Assembly (NCBI GenBank): GCA_900556615.1
Contig: USPP01000077.1
Span: forward strand, 1 to 6,974
Origin: an uncultured Eubacteriales bacterium
GTDB lineage: Bacteria > Bacillota > Clostridia > Oscillospirales > CAG-272
DNA: 6,974 nt
Reading direction: 5' to 3'
Below are positions 1-5,623 of the stretch, one piece after another (positions within the stretch are counted from its first letter, which is position 1; each line of letters starts with the position of its first letter). The notes beneath the pieces were generated by a model. The model saw only the letters and a list, made by a program, of their open reading frames with translations. It was not told where the DNA came from and searched no databases. A program made the translations under genes and the position numbers.

Positions 1-467
1 ATTTTCGGTCTGTGAAGAAGAGCCCTCGCAATGTCAATACGCCGTCTCTGCCCGCCGGAGAGCTTTCCCACAGGTCGGTTCATAAGGGCGTCAAGCTCCA
101 GCATACCGGATATTTCCGAAAGCCGGTCTTTAAAGCTTTTTCCCGTTATGCCGTAAAGCGCCGCTCTGCTTTTCAGATTGTCCTTTACCGAAAGCGGTTT
201 ATCAAGAACCGAATTCTGAAATACAACGCCGAGCCTTCCTTTTATTCCGTCGATATTCCGGTCAATATCTTCTCCTTCTATACGGACGCTGCCGCTGTCC
301 CGTGAAAGCTGGCCGCACAGTATCGAAATAGTCGTGCTCTTTCCCGCACCGTTTACACCGAGAAAAGCGAACTGTTCTCCCGTTTTAACCCGGAAGCTCA
401 AATTCTGCACCGCATTGATTTCTCCGAAGCTTTTGTATAAATTTTCAATTTCAATTATACTCTCCAT
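1..467 (-). CDS. ABC transporter ATP-binding protein, N-terminal part (cut by window edge)
   Basis: This is the cytoplasmic ATPase subunit of an ABC transporter, probably an exporter; the membrane subunit is outside the window. The reading frame opens at ATG 465-467 with MESIIEIENLYKSFGEINAV and gives 155 codons before the left edge. Visible motifs are Walker A GVNGAGKST (residues 37-45), a Q-loop in VVFQNS (Q84) and the ABC signature LSGGQ (136-140), followed by RRRIDIARALLHRP. Walker B and the H-loop lie beyond the edge. The short N-terminus and the VVFQNSVLDKPLSVKDNL stretch resemble the DrrA/CcmA-like ATPases of drug and lipid exporters, so substrate is unknown. The Shine-Dalgarno AGGAG (482-486) sits 14 nt from the ATG, which is long, but no better in-frame start is present. 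Upstream lie a strong promoter and paired operator-like repeats, suggesting local repression. Confidence 0.93.
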   Translation of the reverse strand, partial: MESIIEIENLYKSFGEINAVQNLSFRVKTGEQFAFLGVNGAGKSTTISILCGQLSRDSGSVRIEGEDIDRNIDGIKGRLGVVFQNSVLDKPLSVKDNLKSRAALYGITGKSFKDRLSEISGMLELDALMNRPVGKLSGGQRRRIDIARALLHRPK

Positions 468-495
468 GAAAATCGATTGTACTCCTGTCAAAAAA

Positions 496-510
496 TTTAA
501 TATCGTTCAG
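496..510. promoter_or_regulatory. Second operator-like copy at the transcription start
   Basis: Plus-strand TTTAATATCGTTCAG repeats the core AATATCGTTCA of the site at 555-569, in the same orientation and 59 bp away. It falls just downstream of the predicted transcription start (about 512) and upstream of the Shine-Dalgarno. Two like sites bracketing a strong promoter is a typical repressor arrangement. The dyad is weaker here than in the first copy. Confidence 0.45.
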
Positions 511-518
511 TGATGCTT

Positions 519-547
519 ATTATAACATGGCGAAAAAAATCTGTCAA
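519..547 (-). promoter_or_regulatory. Sigma-A promoter of the ABC transporter gene
   Basis: Read on the minus strand, a perfect -35 TTGACA (542-547) and a perfect -10 TATAAT (519-524) are separated by exactly 17 nt. Transcription would start near 512, giving a leader of about 45 nt before the ATG at 467. A consensus promoter this strong usually needs repression, which fits the flanking repeats. Confidence 0.85.
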
Positions 548-554
548 GAGCAAA

Positions 555-569
555 TTGAATATCGTTCAA
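555..569. promoter_or_regulatory. Operator-like dyad upstream of the -35 box
   Basis: Plus-strand TTGAATATCGTTCAA is a hyphenated palindrome with 5-bp arms TTGAA/TTCAA. It lies 7 nt upstream of the -35 box of the ABC promoter. It matches the sequence at 496-510 at 13 of 15 positions. The size and symmetry fit a small dimeric repressor such as a TetR-family protein; no regulator gene is visible in the window. Confidence 0.5.
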
Positions 570-626
570 ATTTTAAATTTTGTACCGTTATACCGTATTA
601 TCGTCTTTAACAGCGGCGGCATACTG

Positions 627-808
627 TTAAGGCAACACCGCCGGGGGCACCGCTAATGCCTTTTTGCGCATTTGCTTGCCTCTATTCCGTCATACTTTAC
701 TACCAATTTTGCTGGCAGAGGAGTTGCTCTTGCTTCCTCAATTGGCATTGTCTGAGGTAAAATCCGGCGGCGCAGCTGTACAACAATCACGGTGCGGTAT
801 TGCTTTAA
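627..808 (+). repeat. MITE-like inverted-repeat element, copy A
   Basis: This 182-bp element begins TTAAGGCAACACCGCCGGG and ends GTGCGGTATTGCTTTAA, so its ends are imperfect inverted repeats of about 15 bp. Its interior (TATTCCGTCATACTT, CAATTTTGCTGGCAGAGGAG, GGCATTGTCTGAGG) is shared with copies at 1351-1523 (inverted), 4094-4258 and 4503-4683. No transposase is present, so it is non-autonomous. I could not define a target-site duplication. Small ORFs that fall in it look like by-products of the repeat. Confidence 0.8.
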
Positions 809-858
809 GCTGTTACGGTAGGCATAAAAATCGAAACCGACTGCAAGCTTCGAGAAGC

Positions 859-879
859 TTACCGCCGGCATTGCCTTAA
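859..879 (-). repeat. Solo end of the same repeat family
   Basis: Read on the minus strand this is TTAAGGCAATGCCGG followed by CGGTAA, matching the left terminus of the full copies at nearly every base over the first 14. The interior from 809 to 858 does not align with the full elements by eye, so this is either a degenerate truncated copy or the far end of a shorter derivative beginning at the TTAA of 805-808. A small AAGCTTC/GAAGCTT hairpin lies at 845-860. Confidence 0.45.
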
Positions 880-885
880 GCCTCA

Positions 886-919
886 GGTTCTGTCCCAAAT
901 TGCATTTTGAGACAGAACC
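886..919. repeat. Inverted repeat GGTTCTGTC...GACAGAACC
   Basis: Perfect 9-bp arms GGTTCTGTC (886-894) and GACAGAACC (911-919) extend inward through one mismatch to CAAA/TTTG, giving a stem of about 13-14 bp around a short loop. The GGTTCTGT start resembles termini of several insertion-sequence families. It could be two abutting IS ends left after deletion, a tiny palindromic repeat, or simply an RNA hairpin. No T-run follows it, so it is not itself a terminator. Confidence 0.5.
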
Positions 920-931
920 GTATACAAAAGT

Positions 932-978
932 AACAAAAAAATCAAGGGCATCCCTGAAATGACCTTGATTTTTTTGTT
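932..978. terminator. Strong bidirectional intrinsic terminator
   Basis: A perfect 16-bp stem pairs AACAAAAAAATCAAGG (932-947) with CCTTGATTTTTTTGTT (963-978) around a 15-nt loop. The A-tract on one side and T-tract on the other allow termination on both strands. No intact gene ends nearby. It may be left over from a lost gene or insertion sequence, or may end minus-strand transcription from the decayed region to its right. Confidence 0.75.
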
Positions 979-1062
979 AGGATTGCACATGATGTTCACA
1001 ATTTGATAATGCTATGAGACTGCCCCTATTGAGTTTGAACAAGGTGTGTTTATCTTATTTTC

Positions 1063-1350
1063 TTACGCGAAGGCACCGCATATAAAATATTTTTCTGTTA
1101 TATAATTCGTAATGCTGCAATCTGCTGCGTTATGACCGGATTTTTCATATGGACTTGCCGTGATCGAAAATGTTTTAAGCCCTGAGACGCTTTCGTCGTC
1201 TCTTGCCGTCTTATATTCGAGCAGTTATAGTTGTCGCTGAAAGCGATGATGCCGTTCAAGCTTGCTTCTCTGCTGAATAATCCGAGAATATACGAATTAC
1301 CCTGATTGAAAAGATTAATATGGTGTTTACCCAGATCAGCCCCGGAGGGA
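1063..1350 (-). pseudogene. Possible decayed coding remnant, frameshifted, unknown function
   Basis: There is no intact gene here, but the minus strand reads like protein in two successive frames. The upstream part (about 1350 down to 1220) gives NPSGADLGKHHINLFNQGNS, then YILGLFSREASLNGIIAFSD and NYNCSN. After a frame change near 1210-1225, the other frame continues YKTARDDESVSGLKTFSITA, then SPYEKSGHNAADCSITNYIT and EKYFICGAFA before a TAA stop at 1063-1065. The composition is protein-like on both sides of the shift. There is no start codon with a Shine-Dalgarno, and the 5' side is abutted by repeat copy B, which may have disrupted it. I recognise no family; chance open frames in AT-rich DNA remain possible. 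Confidence 0.33.
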
Positions 1351-1523
1351 TTATATTGAGAATCGGTTCTTCTAAGCAGCTGCGCAGTCGTATTATGTCG
1401 GGCGATACCAATTGAGGAAGCAAGAAGACTTCTCTACCGCCCAAATTTGTGAAGTATGATGGGAAATGGACAAGCAGATATGCCGTCAAGGTGTAGACCG
1501 TGAGCTCCGCGATATTGCCTTAA
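1351..1523 (-). repeat. MITE-like inverted-repeat element, copy B (inverted)
   Basis: On the minus strand it starts at 1523 with TTAAGGCAATATCGCGGAGC. It continues through ACCTTGACGGCATATCTGC, CATCATACTTCACAAATTT and TTGCTTCCTCAATTGGTAT to GACTGCGCAGCTG, closely following copy D. Its far end, near 1351, has lost a recognisable GTGCGGTATTGCCTTAA terminus, so that boundary is approximate. It is the only full-length copy in the opposite orientation. The sigma-factor leader begins directly beyond it. Confidence 0.72.
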
Positions 1524-1722
1524 ATTTTATAGCGTATCTTACTTTTCCGGTGTTAAAGATTGTACTCTGACATGGATTAGATAAGTGTCGTTAGTAATAC
1601 TATTTTTCAGCAAAATTTTTAAGCGTTTAATCTGCTATACAAGAAAGACTTTTGCTCCGCAGAAAATAAAAAAATTTTTTGATATATGCAATAAAATTAC
1701 CTCTTCCAGGATTAACTGTATG

Positions 1723-1729
1723 AAAGGAG
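1723..1729 (+). promoter_or_regulatory. Ribosome binding site that decides the sigma-factor start
   Basis: AAAGGAG lies 8 nt before GTG 1738-1740, ideal spacing for a Firmicutes start. A competing in-frame ATG at 1720 has only a weak AGGA (1708-1711) before it, and would place this strong site inside the gene. The leader from 1524 to 1722 is AT-rich, with an A7-T6 tract near 1668-1680; I see no convincing sigma-A or ECF-type promoter in it. Confidence 0.65.
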
Positions 1730-1737
1730 ATAAAACT

Positions 1738-2328
1738 GTGTTTATATTTTGCCAGACGTCAGCAAATAAAAATAATACGGACAATCACAGCGACAACATA
1801 GATTACTGTATTTCTATGATTGCCGACGGGGGAGCTGTAGCTGAAACTGCTATGAGTGAACTGTATTCCCTGACCTGCTCGTCCGTTTACGGTTTTGCTC
1901 TTTCTATTTTGAAGAACAGCTATGATGCGGAGGACGTGCTTCATGATTGCTATGTCCTGATATATTCTGCCGCGGAGAGCTACCATTCGGTCGGTAAGCC
2001 GATGGCATGGATTTTAACCATCGTAAAAAATCTGGCTTTAAAGAAGCTCAGGGAACAGAGAAAAAGCGCGGATCTGCCTCCGGAAGAGGTGGAAACGGAT
2101 ATGAGTATTGGAAACGGGCTTCTGATGGAGGATAAACAGATTATCTCTGCATGTCTTGAGAAATTATCCGATGAAGAGAGACAAATTGTCGTTCTTCACG
2201 CGGTTTCAGGCTTTAAGCATCGCGAAATTTCCGGCTTTCTGAAGCTTCCTCTGTCTACTGTTCTGTCAAAATACAATCGTGCGCTGAAAAAACTGCGCAA
2301 AATTTTTGAAGGAGAGGAAACGATATGA
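1738..2328 (+). CDS. ECF-type sigma-70 family RNA polymerase sigma factor
   Basis: A 196-residue sigma factor that would direct RNA polymerase to a small regulon, probably including its own operon. Sigma region 2 spans about residues 38-107, with the typical GFALSILKNSYDAEDVLHDC helix and the KPMAWILTIVKNLALKKLRE stretch that contacts the -10 element and core enzyme. A linker rich in acidic residues follows. Region 4 (about 138-190) carries LSDEERQIVVLHAVSGFKHR and a helix-turn-helix EISGFLKLPLSTVLSKYNRA for -35 recognition. A GTG start is chosen from the Shine-Dalgarno. The frame stays open up to 1585, but that extension has no ribosome site and is unlike sigma factors. The stop overlaps the start of the anti-sigma gene (ATGA), so the two are translationally coupled. 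Having a normal region 4 separates it from SigI proper. Confidence 0.93.
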   Translation: MFIFCQTSANKNNTDNHSDNIDYCISMIADGGAVAETAMSELYSLTCSSVYGFALSILKNSYDAEDVLHDCYVLIYSAAESYHSVGKPMAWILTIVKNLALKKLREQRKSADLPPEEVETDMSIGNGLLMEDKQIISACLEKLSDEERQIVVLHAVSGFKHREISGFLKLPLSTVLSKYNRALKKLRKIFEGEETI

Positions 2329-4049
2329 ATGAAAAAGATATAAATAAAAGAATCCGAAAGGCTTTTGACAGTGTTGTTCCCGACAGTTTTGATTCCATTC
2401 TCTCCGACTGCAAAAATCAGAAAGGATTGATTTTAACCATGACAGAAACAAAGAAAAAAAATAAATGGGCAAGATATTTTGCCGGAATGGCAGCGTGTCT
2501 TGTGCTTGCTGTCGGATGCTTTTTCGGTTATCGTGTTTACGATATGAATTATGCCGTAGCCTCCACGGTGTCTCTTGACGTAAATCCGAGCATTCAGATT
2601 ACGGTAAATAAAAAAGAGCATGTACTTGATGTAACGCCTCTGAATGAGGACGGTAAAACGGTGATCGGGGAGATGGACTTTTCCGGAAGCAGTATTGATA
2701 TTACCGTTAATGCCCTGATCGGCTCAATGCTTCGCTGCGGATATATCAGCGAGCTTGCAAATTCTATTCTGATCAGCGTAGACAACGGCACTTCAGACAG
2801 CTCACTTCAGGATAGACTTACAGCGGAAGTATCGGCTTTGCTTCAAACCGACAGTTTTACCGGTGCTGTTCTGAGTCAGACCGTTACCGGGGATAGCGCT
2901 CTCAGACAAATCGCTGAAGAATACGGAATCACAGTCGGAAAAGCTCAGCTGATAAATAAAATTCTTATGCTGGACGGTATGAAAACCTTTGAAGAGCTTG
3001 CCTCTCTCAGCATTAATGAGCTCAATCTGATAATGAAATCTTATACTGAAGCCCTTGACAACGTATCTTCGGTAGGTCAGGCAAGCGACAAGGCATATAT
3101 CGGAGAAGCGAAAGCAAAAGAAATCGTTCTTGCTCACGCATTACTTACCGAGGAACGGATTTCCCGATACAAAGTCGAAATGGATATGGAAAATGGAATT
3201 CTTGTGTATGAGATAGAATTTTGCTCGGGAGATTATGAGTACGAGTACGACGTAAACGCTCTGACCGGAGAAGTCGTTAAGCATGAAAAGGAGCTTGATG
3301 ACGGGGTTCATATCAATAACGGCGATCATCAAGGCCAGCAAGACGAAACGACTCTCATTTCCGTCGAGCAAGCAAAAGAGCTTGCTCTCTCCCATGCGGG
3401 AATTTCTACGTCTGATATCATCTTTGTAAAAATAGATTTTGATGACGAGGACGGAATAAAACATTATGAGATTGAGTTTGTTTCCGGCGGTTACGAATAT
3501 GATTATGATATCAATGCCCTTACCGGCGCAGTTATCAAGTGTGAAAAAGAGCTTGACGATGATGATCGGACGGACAAAGAGCAGCAGGATTCTCGTCTTA
3601 TTTCCGCAGAGGAGGCAAAATCAGCAGCACTTACTCATGCGGGAATCTCCGCTTCGGAGACGTTATTTATAACGGCTGAACTTGATATCGACAATGGATT
3701 AAAATGCTATGAAGTTGAATTTGTTTCCGGGGATTATGAGTACGATTACGATATCGATGCTTATACCGGAGCAGTTATCAAACACGAAAAAAAGCTTGAC
3801 GATGATCATCAGACAAATGCGGGACAACAGACGGGAACAGCGGTTATATCTGCTGCCAAAGCCAAAGAGCTTGCTCTTTCTCATGCAGGACTTAAGGCTT
3901 CGCAGGTTGTCTTTGAAAAAGCAAAGCTTGATTATGAAGACGGCGTTAAATATTATGAGGTGGAATTTTCCTGCAACGGATATGAATATGAATATGAAAT
4001 CGACGCATGTACAGGAGCTGTACTCAATGCCGAGAAGGACCTGGATTGA
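2325..4049 (+). CDS. Membrane anti-sigma factor, RsgI-like, with four PepSY repeats
   Basis: A 574-residue single-pass membrane protein, inferred to sequester the sigma factor encoded just upstream. Residues 1-49 are cytoplasmic and include IRKAFDSVVPDSFDSILSDC, the likely sigma-binding part. A transmembrane helix at about 50-71 (YFAGMAACLVLAVGCFFGYR) follows a lysine-rich stretch, consistent with an inside N-terminus. The outer part starts with the RsgI-type segment ASTVSLDVNPSIQITVNKKE (79-98) and continues to about 250. Four PepSY domains follow at about 258-325, 343-412, 424-493 and 506-574, each with an ISxxxAKxxAxxHAG start and a YEYxYDIxAxTGAVxxxEK end, joined by acidic, Q/D/N-rich linkers. 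Shine-Dalgarno GGAG (2311-2314) lies 10 nt before the ATG. In SigI-RsgI pairs the outer region senses an extracellular signal; here the ligand is unknown. The protein ends right after repeat 4. Confidence 0.92.
   Translation: MNEKDINKRIRKAFDSVVPDSFDSILSDCKNQKGLILTMTETKKKNKWARYFAGMAACLVLAVGCFFGYRVYDMNYAVASTVSLDVNPSIQITVNKKEHVLDVTPLNEDGKTVIGEMDFSGSSIDITVNALIGSMLRCGYISELANSILISVDNGTSDSSLQDRLTAEVSALLQTDSFTGAVLSQTVTGDSALRQIAEEYGITVGKAQLINKILMLDGMKTFEELASLSINELNLIMKSYTEALDNVSSVGQASDKAYIGEAKAKEIVLAHALLTEERISRYKVEMDMENGILVYEIEFCSGDYEYEYDVNALTGEVVKHEKELDDGVHINNGDHQGQQDETTLISVEQAKELALSHAGISTSDIIFVKIDFDDEDGIKHYEIEFVSGGYEYDYDINALTGAVIKCEKELDDDDRTDKEQQDSRLISAEEAKSAALTHAGISASETLFITAELDIDNGLKCYEVEFVSGDYEYDYDIDAYTGAVIKHEKKLDDDHQTNAGQQTGTAVISAAKAKELALSHAGLKASQVVFEKAKLDYEDGVKYYEVEFSCNGYEYEYEIDACTGAVLNAEKDLD
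3096..4046 (+). repeat. Four tandem PepSY-coding units
   Basis: Four in-frame units of about 82 codons encode the PepSY domains, starting near 3096, 3351, 3594 and 3840. Units 2 to 4 are most alike at the protein level (HAGIS, GYEYDYDI or DYEYDYDI, ALTGAVIK-type ends). Unit 1 is more diverged (HALLTEERISRYKVEMDMEN), suggesting it is the oldest or is specialised. The repetition at DNA level, such as the tatgagtacgattacgat type stretch, could allow copy-number change by recombination. Confidence 0.85.
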
Positions 4050-4093
4050 ACCGAAAAATGATTCTTCATTCATATGCATAATGCAGAGCTGAT

Positions 4094-4258
4094 TTAAGGC
4101 AATACCGCCGGGTGCACAGCTAACGTCTTTGCTGCGCATAGGCGTGCACCTATTCCGTCATGCTTCACCAATTTCGTTGGCAGTGGAGCCCTCTTATCGT
4201 TTGACAAAAAATCCGGCGGCGTATCTGCGCAGCAATTATTGTGCGGTATTTGCCTTAA
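4094..4258 (+). repeat. MITE-like inverted-repeat element, copy C
   Basis: This 165-bp element begins TTAAGGCAATACCGCCGGG and ends GTGCGGTATTTGCCTTAA. These are the best-preserved inverted ends of the four copies. The interior shares TATTCCGTCATGCTTCACC, AATTTCGTTGGCAG and the AATCCGGCGGCG block with copy A. It starts 44 bp after the anti-sigma stop codon and is followed directly by a terminator, so anti-sigma transcripts would include it unless they stop sooner. Confidence 0.82.
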
Positions 4259-4264
4259 AAAATG

Positions 4265-4303
4265 AAAAGGCACTTAGACAGCAGAAGTCTCAGTGCCTTT
4301 TTT
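4265..4303. terminator. Intrinsic terminator after the sigma/anti-sigma operon, usable on both strands
   Basis: AAAAGGCACT (4265-4274) pairs with AGTGCCTTTT (4292-4301). After one mismatch, AGAC pairs with GTCT around the 7-nt loop AGCAGAA. A run of six T (4298-4303), then ATTTT, follows on the plus strand. On the minus strand the same stem is followed by TTTTCATTTTTT, so it may also end transcription of the small minus-strand ORF at 4314-4388. Confidence 0.85.
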
Positions 4304-4313
4304 ATTTTACCGT

Positions 4314-4388
4314 TCAGCACACGCCGAACCGCAGTAAGAATCCCTTGAATACTATGCCTATCATCTGTCTGATTGGCATTTTACTCAT
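4314..4388 (-). CDS. Possible 24-residue cationic peptide, unknown function
   Basis: A minus-strand ORF of 24 codons opens at ATG 4386-4388 with MSKMPIRQMIGIVF and ends KGFLLRFGVC before TGA. An AAGGA Shine-Dalgarno (4398-4402) lies 9 nt upstream, and a terminator with a T-rich minus-strand side follows 10 nt after the stop. The peptide has five basic residues, no acidic ones, hydrophobic patches, and ends in cysteine, like small membrane-active or signalling peptides. It sits between two hairpins and two repeat elements. No promoter is clear, and an ORF this short can arise by chance, so the call is tentative. Confidence 0.25.
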   Translation of the reverse strand: MSKMPIRQMIGIVFKGFLLRFGVC

Positions 4389-4447
4389 ATTTTTGAATCC
4401 TTGATAACACAATACTCCGGTTAATCCGGCGCGGCGTCTGTGTGTAT

Positions 4448-4495
4448 AAAACGGAAGCTCTCCTGACTGAAATCAGAGGAGCTTCCGTTTTTTTT
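4448..4495. terminator. Intrinsic terminator between the convergent genes
   Basis: AAAACGGAAGCTC (4448-4460) pairs with GAGCTTCCGTTTT (4479-4491), a perfect 13-bp stem. CTGA/TCAG pairing extends it near the loop. Eight T residues (4488-4495) follow on the plus strand. On the minus strand the stem is followed by TTTTATA, a weaker but plausible stop for nifJ transcripts that have read through repeat copy D. Confidence 0.82.
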
Positions 4496-4502
4496 CGAAT
4501 AT

Positions 4503-4683
4503 TTAAGGCAAAACCGCCGAACTCACGGCTTGCGCCTTGACGGCATATTTGCTTGTTCGTTTTCCGTCATACTCTTCACAAATTTCGCCGACAGAAAAGT
4601 TATTCCTGCCTTCTTCATTGGTGTTGTCTGACGAAAATATGACTCCGCAGCTATATCATCAGAGTTGTGCGGTATTACCTTGA
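4503..4683 (+). repeat. MITE-like inverted-repeat element, copy D
   Basis: This 181-bp element begins TTAAGGCAAAACCGCCGAAC and ends GTGCGGTATTACCTTGA, one base off the family TTAA end. The interior (GCGCCTTGACGGCATATTTGC, TTCACAAATTTCGCCGACAG, TTGGTGTTGTCTGACG) is closest to copy B. Its right end stops one base short of the nifJ stop codon (TAA at 4687-4685 on the minus strand), so it forms the whole start of the nifJ 3' untranslated region. Confidence 0.82.
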
Positions 4684-4684
4684 T

Positions 4685-5623
4685 TTATTTGTAAAGCTCT
4701 TCCAGCTTCTTAAGATGCTCATACTTAGCTTTCGCTGTTTTTTCGGCTTTTTCAAAGAGCTCGGCGGCTCTCTCCGGGAATGCCTGAGCAAGACGGCTAT
4801 AGCGGTTCTCGGACTTGATGAAGTCGATATAGCTTGCGGTAGGTTCCTTGGAATCTATGGAAAGCGGATTCTTTCCTTCTGCCTTAAGCGCAGGATTGTA
4901 ACGGAACATCTGCCAATATCCGGCGTCAACCGCCTTCTTCATTTCACCCTGGCAGTTGGTCATACCGCCCTTAAGCCCATGCATTTCGCAGGGAGCGTAA
5001 CCGATAACAATGGAAGGACCGTGATAAGCCTCAGCTTCTGTAAGCGCCTTGAGCGTCTGATTCATATCGGCACCCATAGCGATTTGTGCTACATACACAT
5101 ATCCATAGGACATAGCGATCTGTGCAAGATCCTTCTTGCCGATTGCCTTACCGGCAGCCGCGAATTGAGCTACCTGACCAATATTGGAGGCCTTGGAAGC
5201 CTGTCCGCCGGTGTTGGAGTAAACCTCGGTATCAAATACCATTATATTGATATCTTCGCCGGAAGCGATAACATGATCAAGTCCGCCGAAGCCAATGTCA
5301 TAAGCCCAGCCGTCTCCGCCGAATATCCATACGGACTTCTTGGAGAGGTAATCCTTATCGGCCAGAATTTCCTTGGCGGCTTCGTTACCGTCAGCAGCCC
5401 AGCCCTCAAGAAGCTCGACAAGCTCTTTGGTTGCCTGCTCATTTGCCTTGCCGTCGTCAACGGTATTCAGATAATTGTCTACGATAGATTTGCACTTCTC
5501 GCAGGGAGTTTCAAGAGCTTTTACCTTTTCGATCAGACGATTACGGATCGTCTTCTGACCGAGATAGATTCCGAGACCGTGTTCTGCATTATCTTCAAAC
5601 AGGGAGTTGCCCCAAGCGGGACC
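4685..5623 (-). CDS. nifJ: Pyruvate:ferredoxin oxidoreductase, C-terminal part after the frame break
   Basis: The C-terminal 312 residues of single-chain PFOR, from GPAWGNSLFEDNAEHGLGIY to the end KKLEELYK. It holds the pyrophosphate-binding half of the thiamine diphosphate site: GGDGWAYDIGFGGLDHVIAS followed by NIMVFDTEVYSNTGGQ, the GDG...N motif, at about 5317-5213. YAPCEMHG (Cys codon 4990-4988) supplies the fourth cysteine of the proximal [4Fe-4S] cluster. The enzyme converts pyruvate, CoA and oxidised ferredoxin to acetyl-CoA, CO2 and reduced ferredoxin in the cytoplasm. This segment has no start of its own. The same frame stays open to an ATG at 5776, but upstream of 5623 it reads nonsense antisense to conserved PFOR residues. 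It belongs to the gene part at 5595-6974 and is out of frame with it. Confidence 0.93.
   Translation of the reverse strand, partial: GPAWGNSLFEDNAEHGLGIYLGQKTIRNRLIEKVKALETPCEKCKSIVDNYLNTVDDGKANEQATKELVELLEGWAADGNEAAKEILADKDYLSKKSVWIFGGDGWAYDIGFGGLDHVIASGEDINIMVFDTEVYSNTGGQASKASNIGQVAQFAAAGKAIGKKDLAQIAMSYGYVYVAQIAMGADMNQTLKALTEAEAYHGPSIVIGYAPCEMHGLKGGMTNCQGEMKKAVDAGYWQMFRYNPALKAEGKNPLSIDSKEPTASYIDFIKSENRYSRLAQAFPERAAELFEKAEKTAKAKYEHLKKLEELYK

Noticed and set aside
653..898. Small ORFs on both strands over repeat copy A
   Set aside because: They lie in the repeat element and its flank, lack ribosome sites, and similar peptides recur in other copies because of shared descent of the repeat.
1256..1489. 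Minus-strand 77-codon ORF
   Set aside because: It straddles repeat copy B and the neighbouring decayed region in a frame different from the protein-like one, with no ribosome site.
627..1523. CRISPR array or phage attachment region
   Set aside because: The repeats are few, about 170 bp, diverged and irregularly spaced, with inverted ends; there are no short regular repeats, spacers, integrase or tRNA.
1585..1737. N-terminal extension of the sigma factor from GTG 1585
   Set aside because: No ribosome site precedes it, the residues are AT-rich and unlike sigma factors, and a strong Shine-Dalgarno sits before GTG 1738.
3699..4139. Minus-strand ORFs opposite the anti-sigma gene
   Set aside because: They are antisense shadows of the repetitive PepSY coding sequence; the plus strand carries clear domain motifs.
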